Source: Amycolatopsis anabasis
GTDB lineage: Bacteria > Actinomycetota > Actinomycetes > Mycobacteriales > Pseudonocardiaceae
Assembly: GCF_009765355.1 (NCBI RefSeq)
Contig: NZ_VTHK01000003.1
Span: forward strand, 326,676-390,675
Direction: 5' to 3'
DNA length: 64,000 bases
Of this stretch, positions 34,496 through 43,533 are shown in pieces. The position numbers and the translations under genes are program-made. Below the pieces are notes generated by a model. It was not told where the DNA came from. It searched no databases and saw nothing but the letters and a program-made list of their open reading frames with translations. Within the stretch, counting starts at the first letter, position 1. Each line of letters starts with the position of its first letter.

Positions 34496-35182
34496 TTAGT
34501 TGCCCTGAACGAACTTCGCGGCCAGGCCCGCGCCGACCGAGGTCGCCTTGTCGTGGTTCTCGATCGGCGACACCTGCGAGTTCTTGAAGCAGATGTAGGT
34601 CACGCCGGAATCCGTGCCGCCGTTCGCCGGGTCCGGGTCGATGCCCAGCGCCTTCGCGGTCGCGTAGGACGCCTCGCCGATGATGTCGGCCGGTCCGGTG
34701 TCGCCGATCACCGTGTACAGCACCTTGTCCTGGTAGATCACCGCGCAGGAACCGGCGCCCTTGAGCCCGGACGAGGTGTACTTCCAGGTGCTGCTCGGGC
34801 TGGGCACCACGAGGTACGGGGTCTGGTCGGCGATCAGCGGTTTGCCGTCGGAGCGGTGGAACGCGGTGTCCGGCTGGAACCACGGGTCGGTGTTCTTGTT
34901 GCACCGGGCCGTGGGCTGGCCGTCGCAGTCGATGTCCATATCGGCTTTCCAGAAGACCGCGCCGTTCGCGTCGCACACCGGGATCGTGCGCCCGGCCTCG
35001 GCGTCGGTCTTGTACTTGCCGTTCGAGATCTGCTTGCAGCCCTGGGTCTTCGCGAGCAGTTCGGCCGCGGACGGCCCGGCCGCCGCGGCGGGCGCGGGAG
35101 GCTGGGGGCTGGCCGCGGCCACCGCCGAGGGGGCCAGGGCCAGGAGGAACAGCAGGGAAGCGAGCAGGGGTTGCTTCCGCAT
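34496..35182 (-). CDS. Secreted GH75 chitosanase
   Basis: 228 residues from the ATG at 35182 (AAGGAG five bases upstream; the adjoining GTG at 35185 is too close). Signal peptide ends near VAAAS. The GH75 signatures are DMDIDCDG near 82-89 and the catalytic pair in IGDTGPADIIGEAS, Asp161 and Glu170, nine residues apart as in Fusarium chitosanase. It hydrolyses beta-1,4 links in partly acetylated chitosan. A GTTAGGAAAC-type palindrome overlaps the leader, implying repression without chitosan oligomers. Confidence 0.93.
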   Translation of the reverse strand: MRKQPLLASLLFLLALAPSAVAAASPQPPAPAAAAGPSAAELLAKTQGCKQISNGKYKTDAEAGRTIPVCDANGAVFWKADMDIDCDGQPTARCNKNTDPWFQPDTAFHRSDGKPLIADQTPYLVVPSPSSTWKYTSSGLKGAGSCAVIYQDKVLYTVIGDTGPADIIGEASYATAKALGIDPDPANGGTDSGVTYICFKNSQVSPIENHDKATSVGAGLAAKFVQGN

Positions 35183-35194
35183 CACATCTCCTTA

Positions 35195-35213
35195 GTTAGG
35201 AAACTTTCCTTAC
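35195..35213. promoter_or_regulatory. Palindromic operator upstream of the chitosanase
   Basis: GTTAGGAAACTTTCCTTAC contains the 13-bp palindrome AGGAAACTTTCCT (35198-35210). It lies only 13 bases before the start codon. Similar AGGAAA-TTTCCT sites are known from memory upstream of actinomycete chitosanase and chitinase genes, bound by ROK-family CsnR-type repressors. Confidence 0.65.
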
Positions 35214-35397
35214 TTTGACGATGCGCACCTAGGATGCTCCCGAGCGTGACCGAGTTCAAGCCCCTGCCGGAAATGTCCGGGTTCCTGTCCGGTGGACAAT
35301 CCGGCACCCGGACGCATCGAATTGCGACAAACGCCTGGTAACCGCGTCGTCACGCCCCTCGACTAACAAGCGACACGACCATCGGACCCGTGGGGGC

Positions 35398-36222
35398 GTG
35401 GTGACGACCACCTGGCGATCGAAGGCGAGAACGGCACGCGACAAGGCCAACGACGTGGTGACCAGGGTGACCCGCCGGCCACCCCGGCGGATCCGGGGCG
35501 ACATCTCCCCGCTCTGGCTGGACTTCGGGCGGACCGGCCGGGACCAGGTCGGGTTCCTGACCGAATTCTGCGGGCTCACCCCGAACCACCACGTGCTCGA
35601 CATCGGATGCGGGGTCGGGCGGCTCGCGCTCCCGCTGACCCGGGTGCTCGGCCCGCTGGGCGGCTACCAGGGGTTCGACGTGCTGCCGTACCTGGTCGAC
35701 TGGTGCGAGCGGAACATCGCCGCCCGGCATCCCCACTTCCACTTCACGCACGCCGACGTGCGGACCTCGATCGGCCACGATCCGGGCGTGGACGCGGCCG
35801 ACTACGTCTTCCCGTACGCGGACGCCTCGTTCGATCTCGCGTACGCCGGATCGCTGTTCACCCACCTGACCCCGGACGCGGCGGCCAACTACCTCGCGCA
35901 GGTCGCGCGGGTGCTGCGCCCCGGCGGGGTGTTCGCGGCGACCTGGAACCTGTACAACCGCCGGTCCGAACAGGCGCTGCCCGGCCGCAGCCTGCGCAAG
36001 GCGTGGCCGTTCGCGCGGGACCACCACCGGCTCAAGGACGCCGAACATCCCGAGTCCAATGTGGCCTACGACGAACTCTGGCTGCGGCCCGCCTACCGGC
36101 AGGCCGGGTTGCGGATCCTCGATCCGCTCCGGCCGGACGCGACCTACTCGCCGCTGCGCGTTCCGCAGCGGGTCAGCGCCGCGCACCTCTGGTACACGAA
36201 CACGGTCATCGCGCGGCTTTGA
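35398..36222 (+). CDS. Class I SAM-dependent methyltransferase
   Basis: 274 residues (GTG at 35398 or the next codon GTG at 35401). SAM-binding motif VLDIGCGVGRLALPL near residues 63-77, then GFDVLPYLVDWCERN and LPYADASFDLAYAGSLFTHL-type motif II near 141-160. A basic N-terminal segment (RVTRRPPRRIRG) may touch the membrane or an anionic acceptor. Its end overlaps the flippase gene tail-to-tail by 17 bases. In this locus it probably methylates a sugar or glycolipid, but this is inference. Confidence 0.85.
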   Translation: MVTTTWRSKARTARDKANDVVTRVTRRPPRRIRGDISPLWLDFGRTGRDQVGFLTEFCGLTPNHHVLDIGCGVGRLALPLTRVLGPLGGYQGFDVLPYLVDWCERNIAARHPHFHFTHADVRTSIGHDPGVDAADYVFPYADASFDLAYAGSLFTHLTPDAAANYLAQVARVLRPGGVFAATWNLYNRRSEQALPGRSLRKAWPFARDHHRLKDAEHPESNVAYDELWLRPAYRQAGLRILDPLRPDATYSPLRVPQRVSAAHLWYTNTVIARL

Positions 36223-37636
36223 GTTCGTGCCGGAGCGGCCAGACCACCGCGAGGTAGGCCAGCGCACCGAGAGATCCGGCGATCAGCAGCTGCACGAATC
36301 CGGCCGGGGTGAGCAGCCGGACGGTCAGCACCACGGCGGTGAGCACCAGGCAGCCGAGCACCGGCCGGCACACCGCGCGCCACAGCCCGGCCACCCGCAC
36401 CCCCGTGCCGCGGACGGCGAGCACGAACGCGGGCAGCACCAGCAGCACGGCGACCGCGGCGTGCGCGAGGCCGACGCCCTGGATGCCGCCGAGGCTCGCG
36501 CCGACCGGCAGCGCGACGGCGAGCGCGACCAGCCAGCCGCCCTGCAACCACAGCGTCGCGCGCGGTTTGCCCAGGGCGACCAGGAAGTCGTAACCCAGTT
36601 CGGCGGCGACCCGCACCAGGCCGAGGATCACCAGGAACTGCAGCACGGCCGCCGATTCCGACCACTTGGTGCCGTACAGCGTGGTCACCACCGGCAGCGC
36701 GAGCAGGCCGAGCAGCGCGCACACCGGCAACGTCGGCACCGCGAGCAGGGTGGCCATCCGCGCCAGCACGGATTCGCGTTCGTCCGGGTTCTCCTGCACC
36801 CGCGCGAACGCGGCGAGCGACACCCGGCGCACCACCACCGAGAACACGTTCACCGGCCAGCTCGCCAGGTTGAACGCCTGCAGGTAGAAGCCGAGCGCGA
36901 CCGGGCCGAGCAGGCGGCCGGTCACCACGTAGTCGATGTTCAGCATGGCCACCACGAGCAGGCTCGACCCGGCGAGCGGGAGCCCGAACGCGAGCAGTTC
37001 GCGCGCCTGCCGCGGATCGAACCCGGGCCGGGGCCACCGCCGGGTCAGCGCGAACAGCGCCACCGCCATCGCCACGTTCCCCAGCAGCTGCCCGATCGCC
37101 AGGCTCCAGGCGCCGTGCCCGGTCGCCGCGAGGCTCACCGTCACCGCGGTGGTGACCACCAGGTTCGCCAGGTCGACGACCAGCCGCACGCCCTGCCGGA
37201 ACTCGCGGTTCACCAGCTGCGCCACCGGTGCGGTGAGCCCGCCGACCACCATGGACAGGCACAGCACGCGCACCACGCCGGTCGCCGATTCCGCGCCCAG
37301 CGCGTGCGTGAACGAGGGCGCCGCGAAGAAGCACGCCACGTACAGCAGCGCGCTGGCGACGAACGAGATCGTGGTGACGGTCGGCAGGATCCGCTCCGGG
37401 TCCCCCGGCCAGCGCACCACGGCCAGGCTCACGCCCAGTTCGTTCAGCGACAGCAACGCGATCAACGCGACGAACGCGACCGCGTAGACGCCGAAATCCG
37501 CCGGGGTGAGCAACCGGGCCAGCACGATCCCGGTGAGGAACGTGCCGAGGCGGCCGACGACCGTGTTGAGGGCGCTCATGCTGAGCGCCCGCCGGATTGG
37601 CGAGGATGGTTTGCGGTGCTTGGCGGTCGTGGTCAC
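36206..37636 (-). CDS. Wzx-type polysaccharide flippase (MATE/MVF superfamily)
   Basis: About 476 residues from GTG 37636, overlapping the upstream stop. The protein is strongly hydrophobic with 12-14 predicted membrane segments; ALNTVVGRLGTFLTGIVLAR near the N-terminus and the LGxxLRxLxxFGxPL-like loop (FDPRQARELLAFGLPLAG) mark the Wzx/RfbX group. It should translocate lipid-linked repeat units across the plasma membrane. Last gene of a four-gene minus-strand operon with GT39, ligase and a chain-length protein. Confidence 0.9.
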   Translation of the reverse strand: MTTTAKHRKPSSPIRRALSMSALNTVVGRLGTFLTGIVLARLLTPADFGVYAVAFVALIALLSLNELGVSLAVVRWPGDPERILPTVTTISFVASALLYVACFFAAPSFTHALGAESATGVVRVLCLSMVVGGLTAPVAQLVNREFRQGVRLVVDLANLVVTTAVTVSLAATGHGAWSLAIGQLLGNVAMAVALFALTRRWPRPGFDPRQARELLAFGLPLAGSSLLVVAMLNIDYVVTGRLLGPVALGFYLQAFNLASWPVNVFSVVVRRVSLAAFARVQENPDERESVLARMATLLAVPTLPVCALLGLLALPVVTTLYGTKWSESAAVLQFLVILGLVRVAAELGYDFLVALGKPRATLWLQGGWLVALAVALPVGASLGGIQGVGLAHAAVAVLLVLPAFVLAVRGTGVRVAGLWRAVCRPVLGCLVLTAVVLTVRLLTPAGFVQLLIAGSLGALAYLAVVWPLRHELKAAR

Positions 37637-38844
37637 CGGGCCTCCGTTCGCCCGCGCCACAGGTGCGCCACCGCCGACGCCGCGAGCACGATGGTCAGCG
37701 CGTCCAGCGGAACGCGGAACCGGACGCGGGTGAAGAACACGGCGAGCAGCAGCACGTTCAGCACGATGAACCACAACGCCAGCTTTTCCACCCGGTGCAT
37801 CGGGAACCGCCGCACGAGCAGCAGCCGCAGCGCGGCCAGCGCCAGCACCGGGTAATAGGTCAGCGCGGCCAGTAGGTCCGAGGCGCCCTGGCCGGAGGTC
37901 TTGAGCGAATCGCTGTACGCGAAGGTGTGCGCCACCTTGCCGAGGTAGAGCGCCGCCGCGTCCCCGGGATGCGCGGTGATCCAGTCGACCGCCGCCTCCC
38001 GGTAGAAGCCGTCGATGCCGACCTCGTCCAGGCGCAGTTCCTTCGCCCGGCTATCCCACGCCGAGATGTCCACTGTGGTCCCGCTGCCCGGAGTGGCGCC
38101 GGGGTTGTTGCCCAGCAACAGGTTGACCCCGTTGTTCGTGGACACCGGCACGAACGCGTGCAGTTGCACGGCGTTGCGCACGCACCACAGCCCGGGCAGG
38201 ACCGCGGCCACCGCGAACAGCAGCACGATCGACCGCCAGTTCTTCCGGAGCCCGAGGAACACCGCCAGGACGAGCAGGGACGGCGCGAACGAGGGCACGG
38301 TGAGGATGAGCGATCCCGCGCAGAGTCCGCTGAGGACTATCCATAGTGGACGACAGCGCAGGGCGAACTCGGTCATGGCGAGCAGCATCAGCAGCGCGGG
38401 AACCTGCGGGTAGAGTGCGGTCGCCGTGTAGACCAGCAGCGGGTAGCAGGCCAGGACCACCGCCGCGAGCGCACCGGCCGCCGGGGTGATCCGGCGCCCG
38501 AGCAGGTAGGCGAACCACACCGAACCGGCCAGGCACGCGACCCCGACCAGCCGCAACGCGAACACCGCGCCACCGCTGAGCAGGTACACCGGCAGCAGCA
38601 GGAACGGGTACCCGGGCGGGCGGTAGGCGGTGACGTTGCCGTCGGCCGAATACCCGTGCCCGTGCGCCATCGACCGGGTCAGTTCGGTGTAGACGTGCTC
38701 GTCGAGGTACCGCAGCTCGCCGCCGAGCACGATCGCGTACCCGGCCGACAGCACCACCGCGAGCCCGACCGCGGCCAGCGCGATCCGCCCCGCGTGCGCC
38801 TCGATCCGGTCCAGCAGCCTCGCGCGGGCGACAACGGCCGTCAT
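37633..38844 (-). CDS. GT39/ArnT-like membrane glycosyltransferase
   Basis: 403 residues with about ten membrane segments. The first periplasmic-loop motif RYLDEHVYTELTRSMAHGHG (residues 45-64) contains the D-E acidic pair typical of GT-C enzymes of the PMT/ArnT type, which use polyprenyl-phosphate sugars. The ATG overlaps the stop of the ligase-like gene and its own stop overlaps the flippase start, so all three are co-translated. It likely adds a side sugar outside the membrane. Confidence 0.85.
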   Translation of the reverse strand: MTAVVARARLLDRIEAHAGRIALAAVGLAVVLSAGYAIVLGGELRYLDEHVYTELTRSMAHGHGYSADGNVTAYRPPGYPFLLLPVYLLSGGAVFALRLVGVACLAGSVWFAYLLGRRITPAAGALAAVVLACYPLLVYTATALYPQVPALLMLLAMTEFALRCRPLWIVLSGLCAGSLILTVPSFAPSLLVLAVFLGLRKNWRSIVLLFAVAAVLPGLWCVRNAVQLHAFVPVSTNNGVNLLLGNNPGATPGSGTTVDISAWDSRAKELRLDEVGIDGFYREAAVDWITAHPGDAAALYLGKVAHTFAYSDSLKTSGQGASDLLAALTYYPVLALAALRLLLVRRFPMHRVEKLALWFIVLNVLLLAVFFTRVRFRVPLDALTIVLAASAVAHLWRGRTEAR

Positions 38845-40157
38845 CGGGGAACCTCCACTGTGGACACCCACTCGTTCTCGCGCACCGACCGCAGCAGCGC
38901 GCCGCTCGCGCCGATCAGGACGAAGGTCAGGCCGGTCGCCGTGGAGAACCACAGCAGGTCGAAGGTCGCCGCGCCGAGGATCACGATCGCCTGGCACGCG
39001 ATCAGGGTCAGCGCGAGATCCTTCACCAGCGGGTCCTTGCTCAGGTAGTGCGCGCGGCCCGCGGCGTACAACCCGGCCAGGAACAGGAAGATCAGCGTGC
39101 CCAGGCCGATGTACCCGGTCTGCACCAGCGTGCCGAGGTACTGGTTGTCCAGCGGCCCGTACCGTTCCGCGAGGTAGGTGCCGTTCCCCCGGCCGAGCAG
39201 CGGGTGCTGCGCGATCTGCGCGCCCGCGCTGACGTAGTCGTCGGTGCGGCCCTTGATGCTCGGATCGGAGTCGATGTTGTTGAACAGGCTGTAGAGCGTG
39301 CCGACCAGGCCGGGCACCACCATCCGCAGCACGACCACGAACCCGGCCGCCGCGACGAACGCCTGCACCCGGCGGCGGCCGGGCCAGCCGACCAGCAGGA
39401 TCAGGCCGCCGAGCGCGAGGCCGAGGATCGCCGACCGGGACAGCGAGGTCATCGCCCCGGCCGCGATCACCGCGAGGCAGGCCCACCAGCGCAGCGACGG
39501 CAGCCCGGCGTCCTTGGCGCGGTAGGCGTAGTGCGCGGCGAGCGGCACGCCGATCGCGCACACCACACCGAATTCGATCGGATGCCCGGCCGTGCCCGAG
39601 GGCCGCCGGAACTCCGAGCGCGCCAGGACGAACCCGTCCTGGGTCGCCGGGCGCAGGCCGGGGATCGCCAGGTACCGGGTGAGGTCGAGGTCGATCGCGA
39701 ACTGCAGCACGCCCACCACGGCGACGAACGTGATCGCGCCGACCGTGACCTTCAGCAGCGTGTCCAGCCGGGCGAGGCCGCGAACCCCGTCGCAGACCGC
39801 GATGCCCACGCAGATCGTGGACAGGGTCACCACCAGCGTGCGGTCCGCGCTGTCGAGTTCGTCCGAGGGCAGGTAGTTGCGGGTGGCGTAGCCGTAGGTG
39901 GCCAGCTGCGAGATCGCGTAGAGGAACAGCGCCGTGCGCGCCACGTTCCGCCCTTTGGCGACGCCGAGCGTGGTGACCAGCTGGCAGCAGAACCAGACCA
40001 GGCCGAGCCCCAGCCCGAACAGCGTCGCCGGGGTGACCGAGAGCGGGATCCCGCTGAACACCAGCCGGGCCGGGATGATCAGCAGAATCAGCACGAACCC
40101 GCAGGCCAGCGTCGCCCCGTCCGCCCGCTGCCGCGCCGAGAACTCGACGGCCCGCAC
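38841..40157 (-). CDS. O-antigen ligase/polymerase-like membrane protein
   Basis: About 438 residues from the GTG at 40157; upstream codons derive from a 21-bp repeat array and are not counted as coding. Ten to twelve membrane segments, and a large outer loop with GTAGHPIEFG and the Wzy_C-type segment ALGRG-like HPLLGRGNGTYLAERYG near 325-341. Such proteins polymerise or ligate lipid-linked glycans on the outer face. Four-base overlap with the downstream GT39 gene. Confidence 0.88.
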   Translation of the reverse strand: MRAVEFSARQRADGATLACGFVLILLIIPARLVFSGIPLSVTPATLFGLGLGLVWFCCQLVTTLGVAKGRNVARTALFLYAISQLATYGYATRNYLPSDELDSADRTLVVTLSTICVGIAVCDGVRGLARLDTLLKVTVGAITFVAVVGVLQFAIDLDLTRYLAIPGLRPATQDGFVLARSEFRRPSGTAGHPIEFGVVCAIGVPLAAHYAYRAKDAGLPSLRWWACLAVIAAGAMTSLSRSAILGLALGGLILLVGWPGRRRVQAFVAAAGFVVVLRMVVPGLVGTLYSLFNNIDSDPSIKGRTDDYVSAGAQIAQHPLLGRGNGTYLAERYGPLDNQYLGTLVQTGYIGLGTLIFLFLAGLYAAGRAHYLSKDPLVKDLALTLIACQAIVILGAATFDLLWFSTATGLTFVLIGASGALLRSVRENEWVSTVEVPR

Positions 40158-40170
40158 GCTAACCCCCCAC

Positions 40171-40296
40171 CCCGAACGTGCGACTCGCTTCCCCGAACGT
40201 GCGACTCGCGTGCCCGAGCGTGTAACTCGGGAACCGCACACTCGGGCACGCGAACCGCACACTCAGGTAACCGAATTGCACACTCAGGTAAGCGAG
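40171..40296. repeat. Six-unit array of 21-bp repeats, three direct and three inverted
   Basis: Units begin at 40171, 40192, 40213, 40234, 40255 and 40276, exactly 21 bases apart. The first two differ only in the last two or three bases and share CCCGAACGTGCGACTCGC. The last three read as the inverse complement of the same core (CCGCACACTC-type). No spacers, so this is not CRISPR. It lies in the leader of the ligase-flippase operon. Confidence 0.85.
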
Positions 40297-40324
40297 TTCA
40301 ACGCTGGGGACGGTGCGCACGGGG

Positions 40325-41086
40325 CTAGGTCCGGTCGCGGGAGACCGGGCGGAACCGGACCGTGGGGTGCGAACCGCTCGCGATCTCGTCGGCGCGGAGG
40401 GCGCCGTTCGACGCGGGTTTCTCCTCCGGTTTGTTCGCCGGGGCCGCCTTGGCGGCCTTGCGCTTGCGGGCTTCGGCGAAGCTCTCCCACGCGTAGGCGC
40501 CGCCGAGGCTGGCCACGAACCCGAGCACCAGGGCGACCGCGGCGAACCGGGTCTTGCCGCCGGTCTTCGCCTCCGCCGGGGTCGGGGCGACCACCTGCAC
40601 GGGCGTGATGAACGTGGTCTCCGGGGCGTGCAGCGACTTCTGCCGGTCGGCCAGTTCGGCCTTGCCGCGGTCCAGGACCTTGGCCACGGTGTCCTTGGCC
40701 AGTTCCGGCGAACGCCCGGTGGCGACCACGACGATGAACGGACCGGACAGCTCGCCGTTGCCCACCTCGTACTTGACGCTGTCGCCCTCGCCGAGGATCT
40801 GCTTCTGGATCGCCGGGTCCTGCAGGGTCTGGATGATGATCTGCGCCGAGGTGTTGAGGCTGCCGTCGAAGGCGAGCATCGGGTTGACCCGGTCGGCGCT
40901 CGCGTTGTCCCCCGCCGACGCCCGCGCGCCCTCGGCCGAGGAAGCCAGCACGATCGTGCCGGTCGACTGGTAGTCGGTGTGCACGGAGAGGTAGACCCCG
41001 GCGGCCAAACCGAGCGACAGCACCAGCGTCGGCACCGCGACGTACCAGCGGCGCAACAAGACCGCGAGCGTCTTCCAGAAATCCAT
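40325..41086 (-). CDS. Wzz-like chain-length/polysaccharide co-polymerase protein
   Basis: 253 residues from ATG 41086 (GGGGACGAG upstream; GTG 41101 is an alternative). One membrane segment near residues 15-35 and another near 178-198 (FAAVALVLGFVASLGGAYAW) enclose an extracellular domain, the Wzz topology. The cytosolic tail is short and basic, rich in Lys and Ala. It lacks the fused tyrosine kinase seen in many Gram-positive homologues. It sets polymer length together with the Wzy-like protein encoded next. Confidence 0.85.
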   Translation of the reverse strand: MDFWKTLAVLLRRWYVAVPTLVLSLGLAAGVYLSVHTDYQSTGTIVLASSAEGARASAGDNASADRVNPMLAFDGSLNTSAQIIIQTLQDPAIQKQILGEGDSVKYEVGNGELSGPFIVVVATGRSPELAKDTVAKVLDRGKAELADRQKSLHAPETTFITPVQVVAPTPAEAKTGGKTRFAAVALVLGFVASLGGAYAWESFAEARKRKAAKAAPANKPEEKPASNGALRADEIASGSHPTVRFRPVSRDRT

Positions 41087-41323
41087 CTCGTCCCCGATCA
41101 CCGAGCGCCCTGCGGCCCGTCAGCGTTGGAATCGCTCGAAAGGGTGCTTCGTTACGCCTGTTCACGCCGGGTGTGCCGGGGCCCACGACGCAAACGGGTG
41201 AGCTTGGCACCGCCAGTGGTAACAACTCGACATTGACGTTAACGACCCGGCCGCAAAGGCCGATGTGCAGGCAGCGGAAGCGATTTCCGCCCACCATTCT
41301 CGTTACTCGTTCCCAGGAGGTCC

Positions 41324-42562
41324 GTGTTGTACGTGGCCTCCACACGCATTCGTGGCGGTACCAAGCGCGAAGGTGACGGCAAAGGCCGGATTCCGGGAAC
41401 CGTACTGGCATTGGGCACGGTCAGCCTGCTCACCGACGTCTCCGCGGAAATGGTCACCGCGTTCCTCCCGGTTTACCTGCTGTACACGCTCCAGGTGGGG
41501 TATGTCCAGTTTGGACTGCTCGACGGGTTGTACAACGGCGCCACCGCGATCCTGCGGCTGGTCGGCGGCTACGGTTCGGACCGGCTCGGGCGCCCGAAAC
41601 TCGTGGCACTGTTCGGATACGGACTGTCGGCCGTGACCAAAGTGTTGTTCCCGCTCGCGGGCGCGTCCGCGGCGGGCATCGGCGGGATCCTGGCCGCCGA
41701 CCGCGCGGGCAAGGGGATGCGCACCGCGCCCCGGGACGCGCTGATCTCGCTGGTGACCCCGCCGGACCGGCTCGGCCGGGCCTTCGGCGTGCACCGCGCG
41801 ATGGACACCGTGGGCGCGCTGTTCGGCCCGCTGCTGACCTTCCTGATCCTGGCGAAGCTCGGCTCCTCGCCGGAACCGGTGTTCGTGGTCAGCTTCTGCT
41901 TCGCGGTGCTCGGACTCATCGTGCTCGCCGCGTTCGTGCGGGAACGGCCGGTCGAACCCGCGGCGCGTAAGAAGATATCGATCAGGCGCGGGCTGAACCT
42001 GTTGCGGGAACGCGCCTTCCGGCGCGCGACGATCGCCGCCACCCTGCTCGGCCTGGTCACCATCAGCGACGCGTTCGTGTTCGTCGTCCTGCAGAAGGCC
42101 GCGCACGTACCGATCGGCCTGCTGCCGCTGCTGCCGCTGGGCACCGCGCTGGTGTTCCTGCTCGCCGCGGCGCCGCTCGGGCGGCTGTCCGACCGGATCG
42201 GGCGGTGGCCGGTGTTCTTCGCCGGGCACGTGCTGCTCCTCGTGGTCTACGTGACCCTGCTGCTCCCCGGCGGCGGGTACCCGATGGTCGTCGTCGCGCT
42301 GCTCGCGCACGGCGCGTTCTACGCGTGCACCGACGGCGTGCTCATGGCGTACGCCGGCGGGATGCTGCCGGAATCGTTGCGCGGCACCGGAATGGCCACC
42401 ATGCAGACCGGGCAGGCGGTGGCCCGGCTGGCCTCTTCGATGGTGTTCGGGTTCATGCTCGCCGGGATGGCGCTGACCTCGGCGGTGCTCGCGCTCGTGG
42501 TCGCGATGTTCGCGGCCCTGGTGGCGGTCGCCTTCCTCGTCCGAAAGCAGGCTTCCGCGTGA
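41324..42562 (+). CDS. MFS transporter
   Basis: 412 residues from GTG 41324, which has CAGGAGG directly upstream. Twelve predicted membrane segments; the loop 2-3 motif is GGYGSDRLGRPK near 82-93 and GLGRLSDRIGRW-like PLGRLSDRIGRWP near 288-300. It begins a four-gene operon with a beta-propeller-like protein, a beta-helix lipoprotein and a GT2, each start overlapping the preceding stop. The cargo is unknown; export of a precursor or resistance are both possible. Confidence 0.85.
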   Translation: MLYVASTRIRGGTKREGDGKGRIPGTVLALGTVSLLTDVSAEMVTAFLPVYLLYTLQVGYVQFGLLDGLYNGATAILRLVGGYGSDRLGRPKLVALFGYGLSAVTKVLFPLAGASAAGIGGILAADRAGKGMRTAPRDALISLVTPPDRLGRAFGVHRAMDTVGALFGPLLTFLILAKLGSSPEPVFVVSFCFAVLGLIVLAAFVRERPVEPAARKKISIRRGLNLLRERAFRRATIAATLLGLVTISDAFVFVVLQKAAHVPIGLLPLLPLGTALVFLLAAAPLGRLSDRIGRWPVFFAGHVLLLVVYVTLLLPGGGYPMVVVALLAHGAFYACTDGVLMAYAGGMLPESLRGTGMATMQTGQAVARLASSMVFGFMLAGMALTSAVLALVVAMFAALVAVAFLVRKQASA

Positions 42563-43533
42563 ACCTCTCCCGCCGCAGGATCTGGCTCGGCGTCGCCGCG
42601 ATCGTCGTGGTGGTGCTCGCGGGCGGCGGGTACGTCGGCTGGACGGCCAGTCGCCAGGCAGGCGTCGCCGACGCGAAACCGCCCGCCACCGGCGACCTGA
42701 TGTTCGTCGACCTCGCCGACGGGCAGGACCGGGTCGAAACCACCCGGGTGGAACGCCCGGACGGCCCGCGCGGCGCGACCGGCCTGCGGTGCCAGCGGGT
42801 CTACCGGTCGGCCGGGACCACGGTGTGCCTGCGCCTGGCCGGGCCCGGCCCGTCCTACGAGGCCGCGGTGCTGGCCGCGGACGGCGGTGCGCGGCGAACC
42901 GTGGCGCTGCCGGGAATTCCCAGCCGCGCCCGGATTTCCGGCAGCGGCCAGGTGGTGTCCTGGACCTCGTTCGTCACCGGCGACTCGTACTCGACCCCGG
43001 GCGGGTTCTCCACCCGGACCGGGGCGCTCGACCTGCGCACCGGCGAACTGGCCGAATCGCTCGAGCACTTCACCGCGACGCTCGAGGGTTCGGCGTACCG
43101 CTCGGCCGACATCAACTACTGGGGGGTCACCGTCGCGGCGGACGACCGGACCTTCTACGCCACGCTCGCCTCGGGCGGCCGGACCTGGCTGGTGCGCGGC
43201 GATCTGGCCGCGAAGACGGTCGAAGGCCTGCGGCAGAACGCCGAATGCCCGTCGCTTTCCCCGGACGGCACGAAGGTCGCCTACAAGAAGCGGCTCAACC
43301 GGCTCGGGGTGTGGCAGCTCGCGGTGTACGACCTGAAGACCGGCGAGGAACGCGTGCTGCCGGAAACCACCGGGATCGACGACCAGGCCGCCTGGCTGGA
43401 CGAGCACAACCTCGCCTACGCCGCGACCGCCGGCGGGCAGCAGAAGAGTTCGGTGTTCTTCGTGCCCGCGGACGGTTCCGCGCCCGCCCGCATGGTGATC
43501 CCGAACGCGGCGTCACCGGTACCCGTCCGATGA
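42559..43533 (+). CDS. Membrane-anchored TolB-like beta-propeller protein
   Basis: 324 residues from GTG overlapping the MFS stop. One N-terminal membrane segment (residues about 8-28), no lipobox, so it is anchored with the bulk outside. The ectodomain contains TolB/WD40-like repeats, e.g. CPSLSPDGTKVAYKKRLN near 228-245 and AVYDLKTGEERVLPET. No catalytic residues are seen. It may be a scaffold for the lipoprotein and glycan assembly partners encoded beside it. Confidence 0.75.
   Translation: MNLSRRRIWLGVAAIVVVVLAGGGYVGWTASRQAGVADAKPPATGDLMFVDLADGQDRVETTRVERPDGPRGATGLRCQRVYRSAGTTVCLRLAGPGPSYEAAVLAADGGARRTVALPGIPSRARISGSGQVVSWTSFVTGDSYSTPGGFSTRTGALDLRTGELAESLEHFTATLEGSAYRSADINYWGVTVAADDRTFYATLASGGRTWLVRGDLAAKTVEGLRQNAECPSLSPDGTKVAYKKRLNRLGVWQLAVYDLKTGEERVLPETTGIDDQAAWLDEHNLAYAATAGGQQKSSVFFVPADGSAPARMVIPNAASPVPVR

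Noticed and set aside
40158..40262. N-terminal extension of the ligase-like protein (Arg/Ser/Gly/Val repeats)
   Set aside because: It derives from the 21-bp repeat array and lacks a ribosome site; the GTG at 40157 fits the family start.
40171..40296. Regularly spaced repeats that might be a CRISPR array
   Set aside because: The units are contiguous with no unique spacers, half are inverted, and no cas genes are present.
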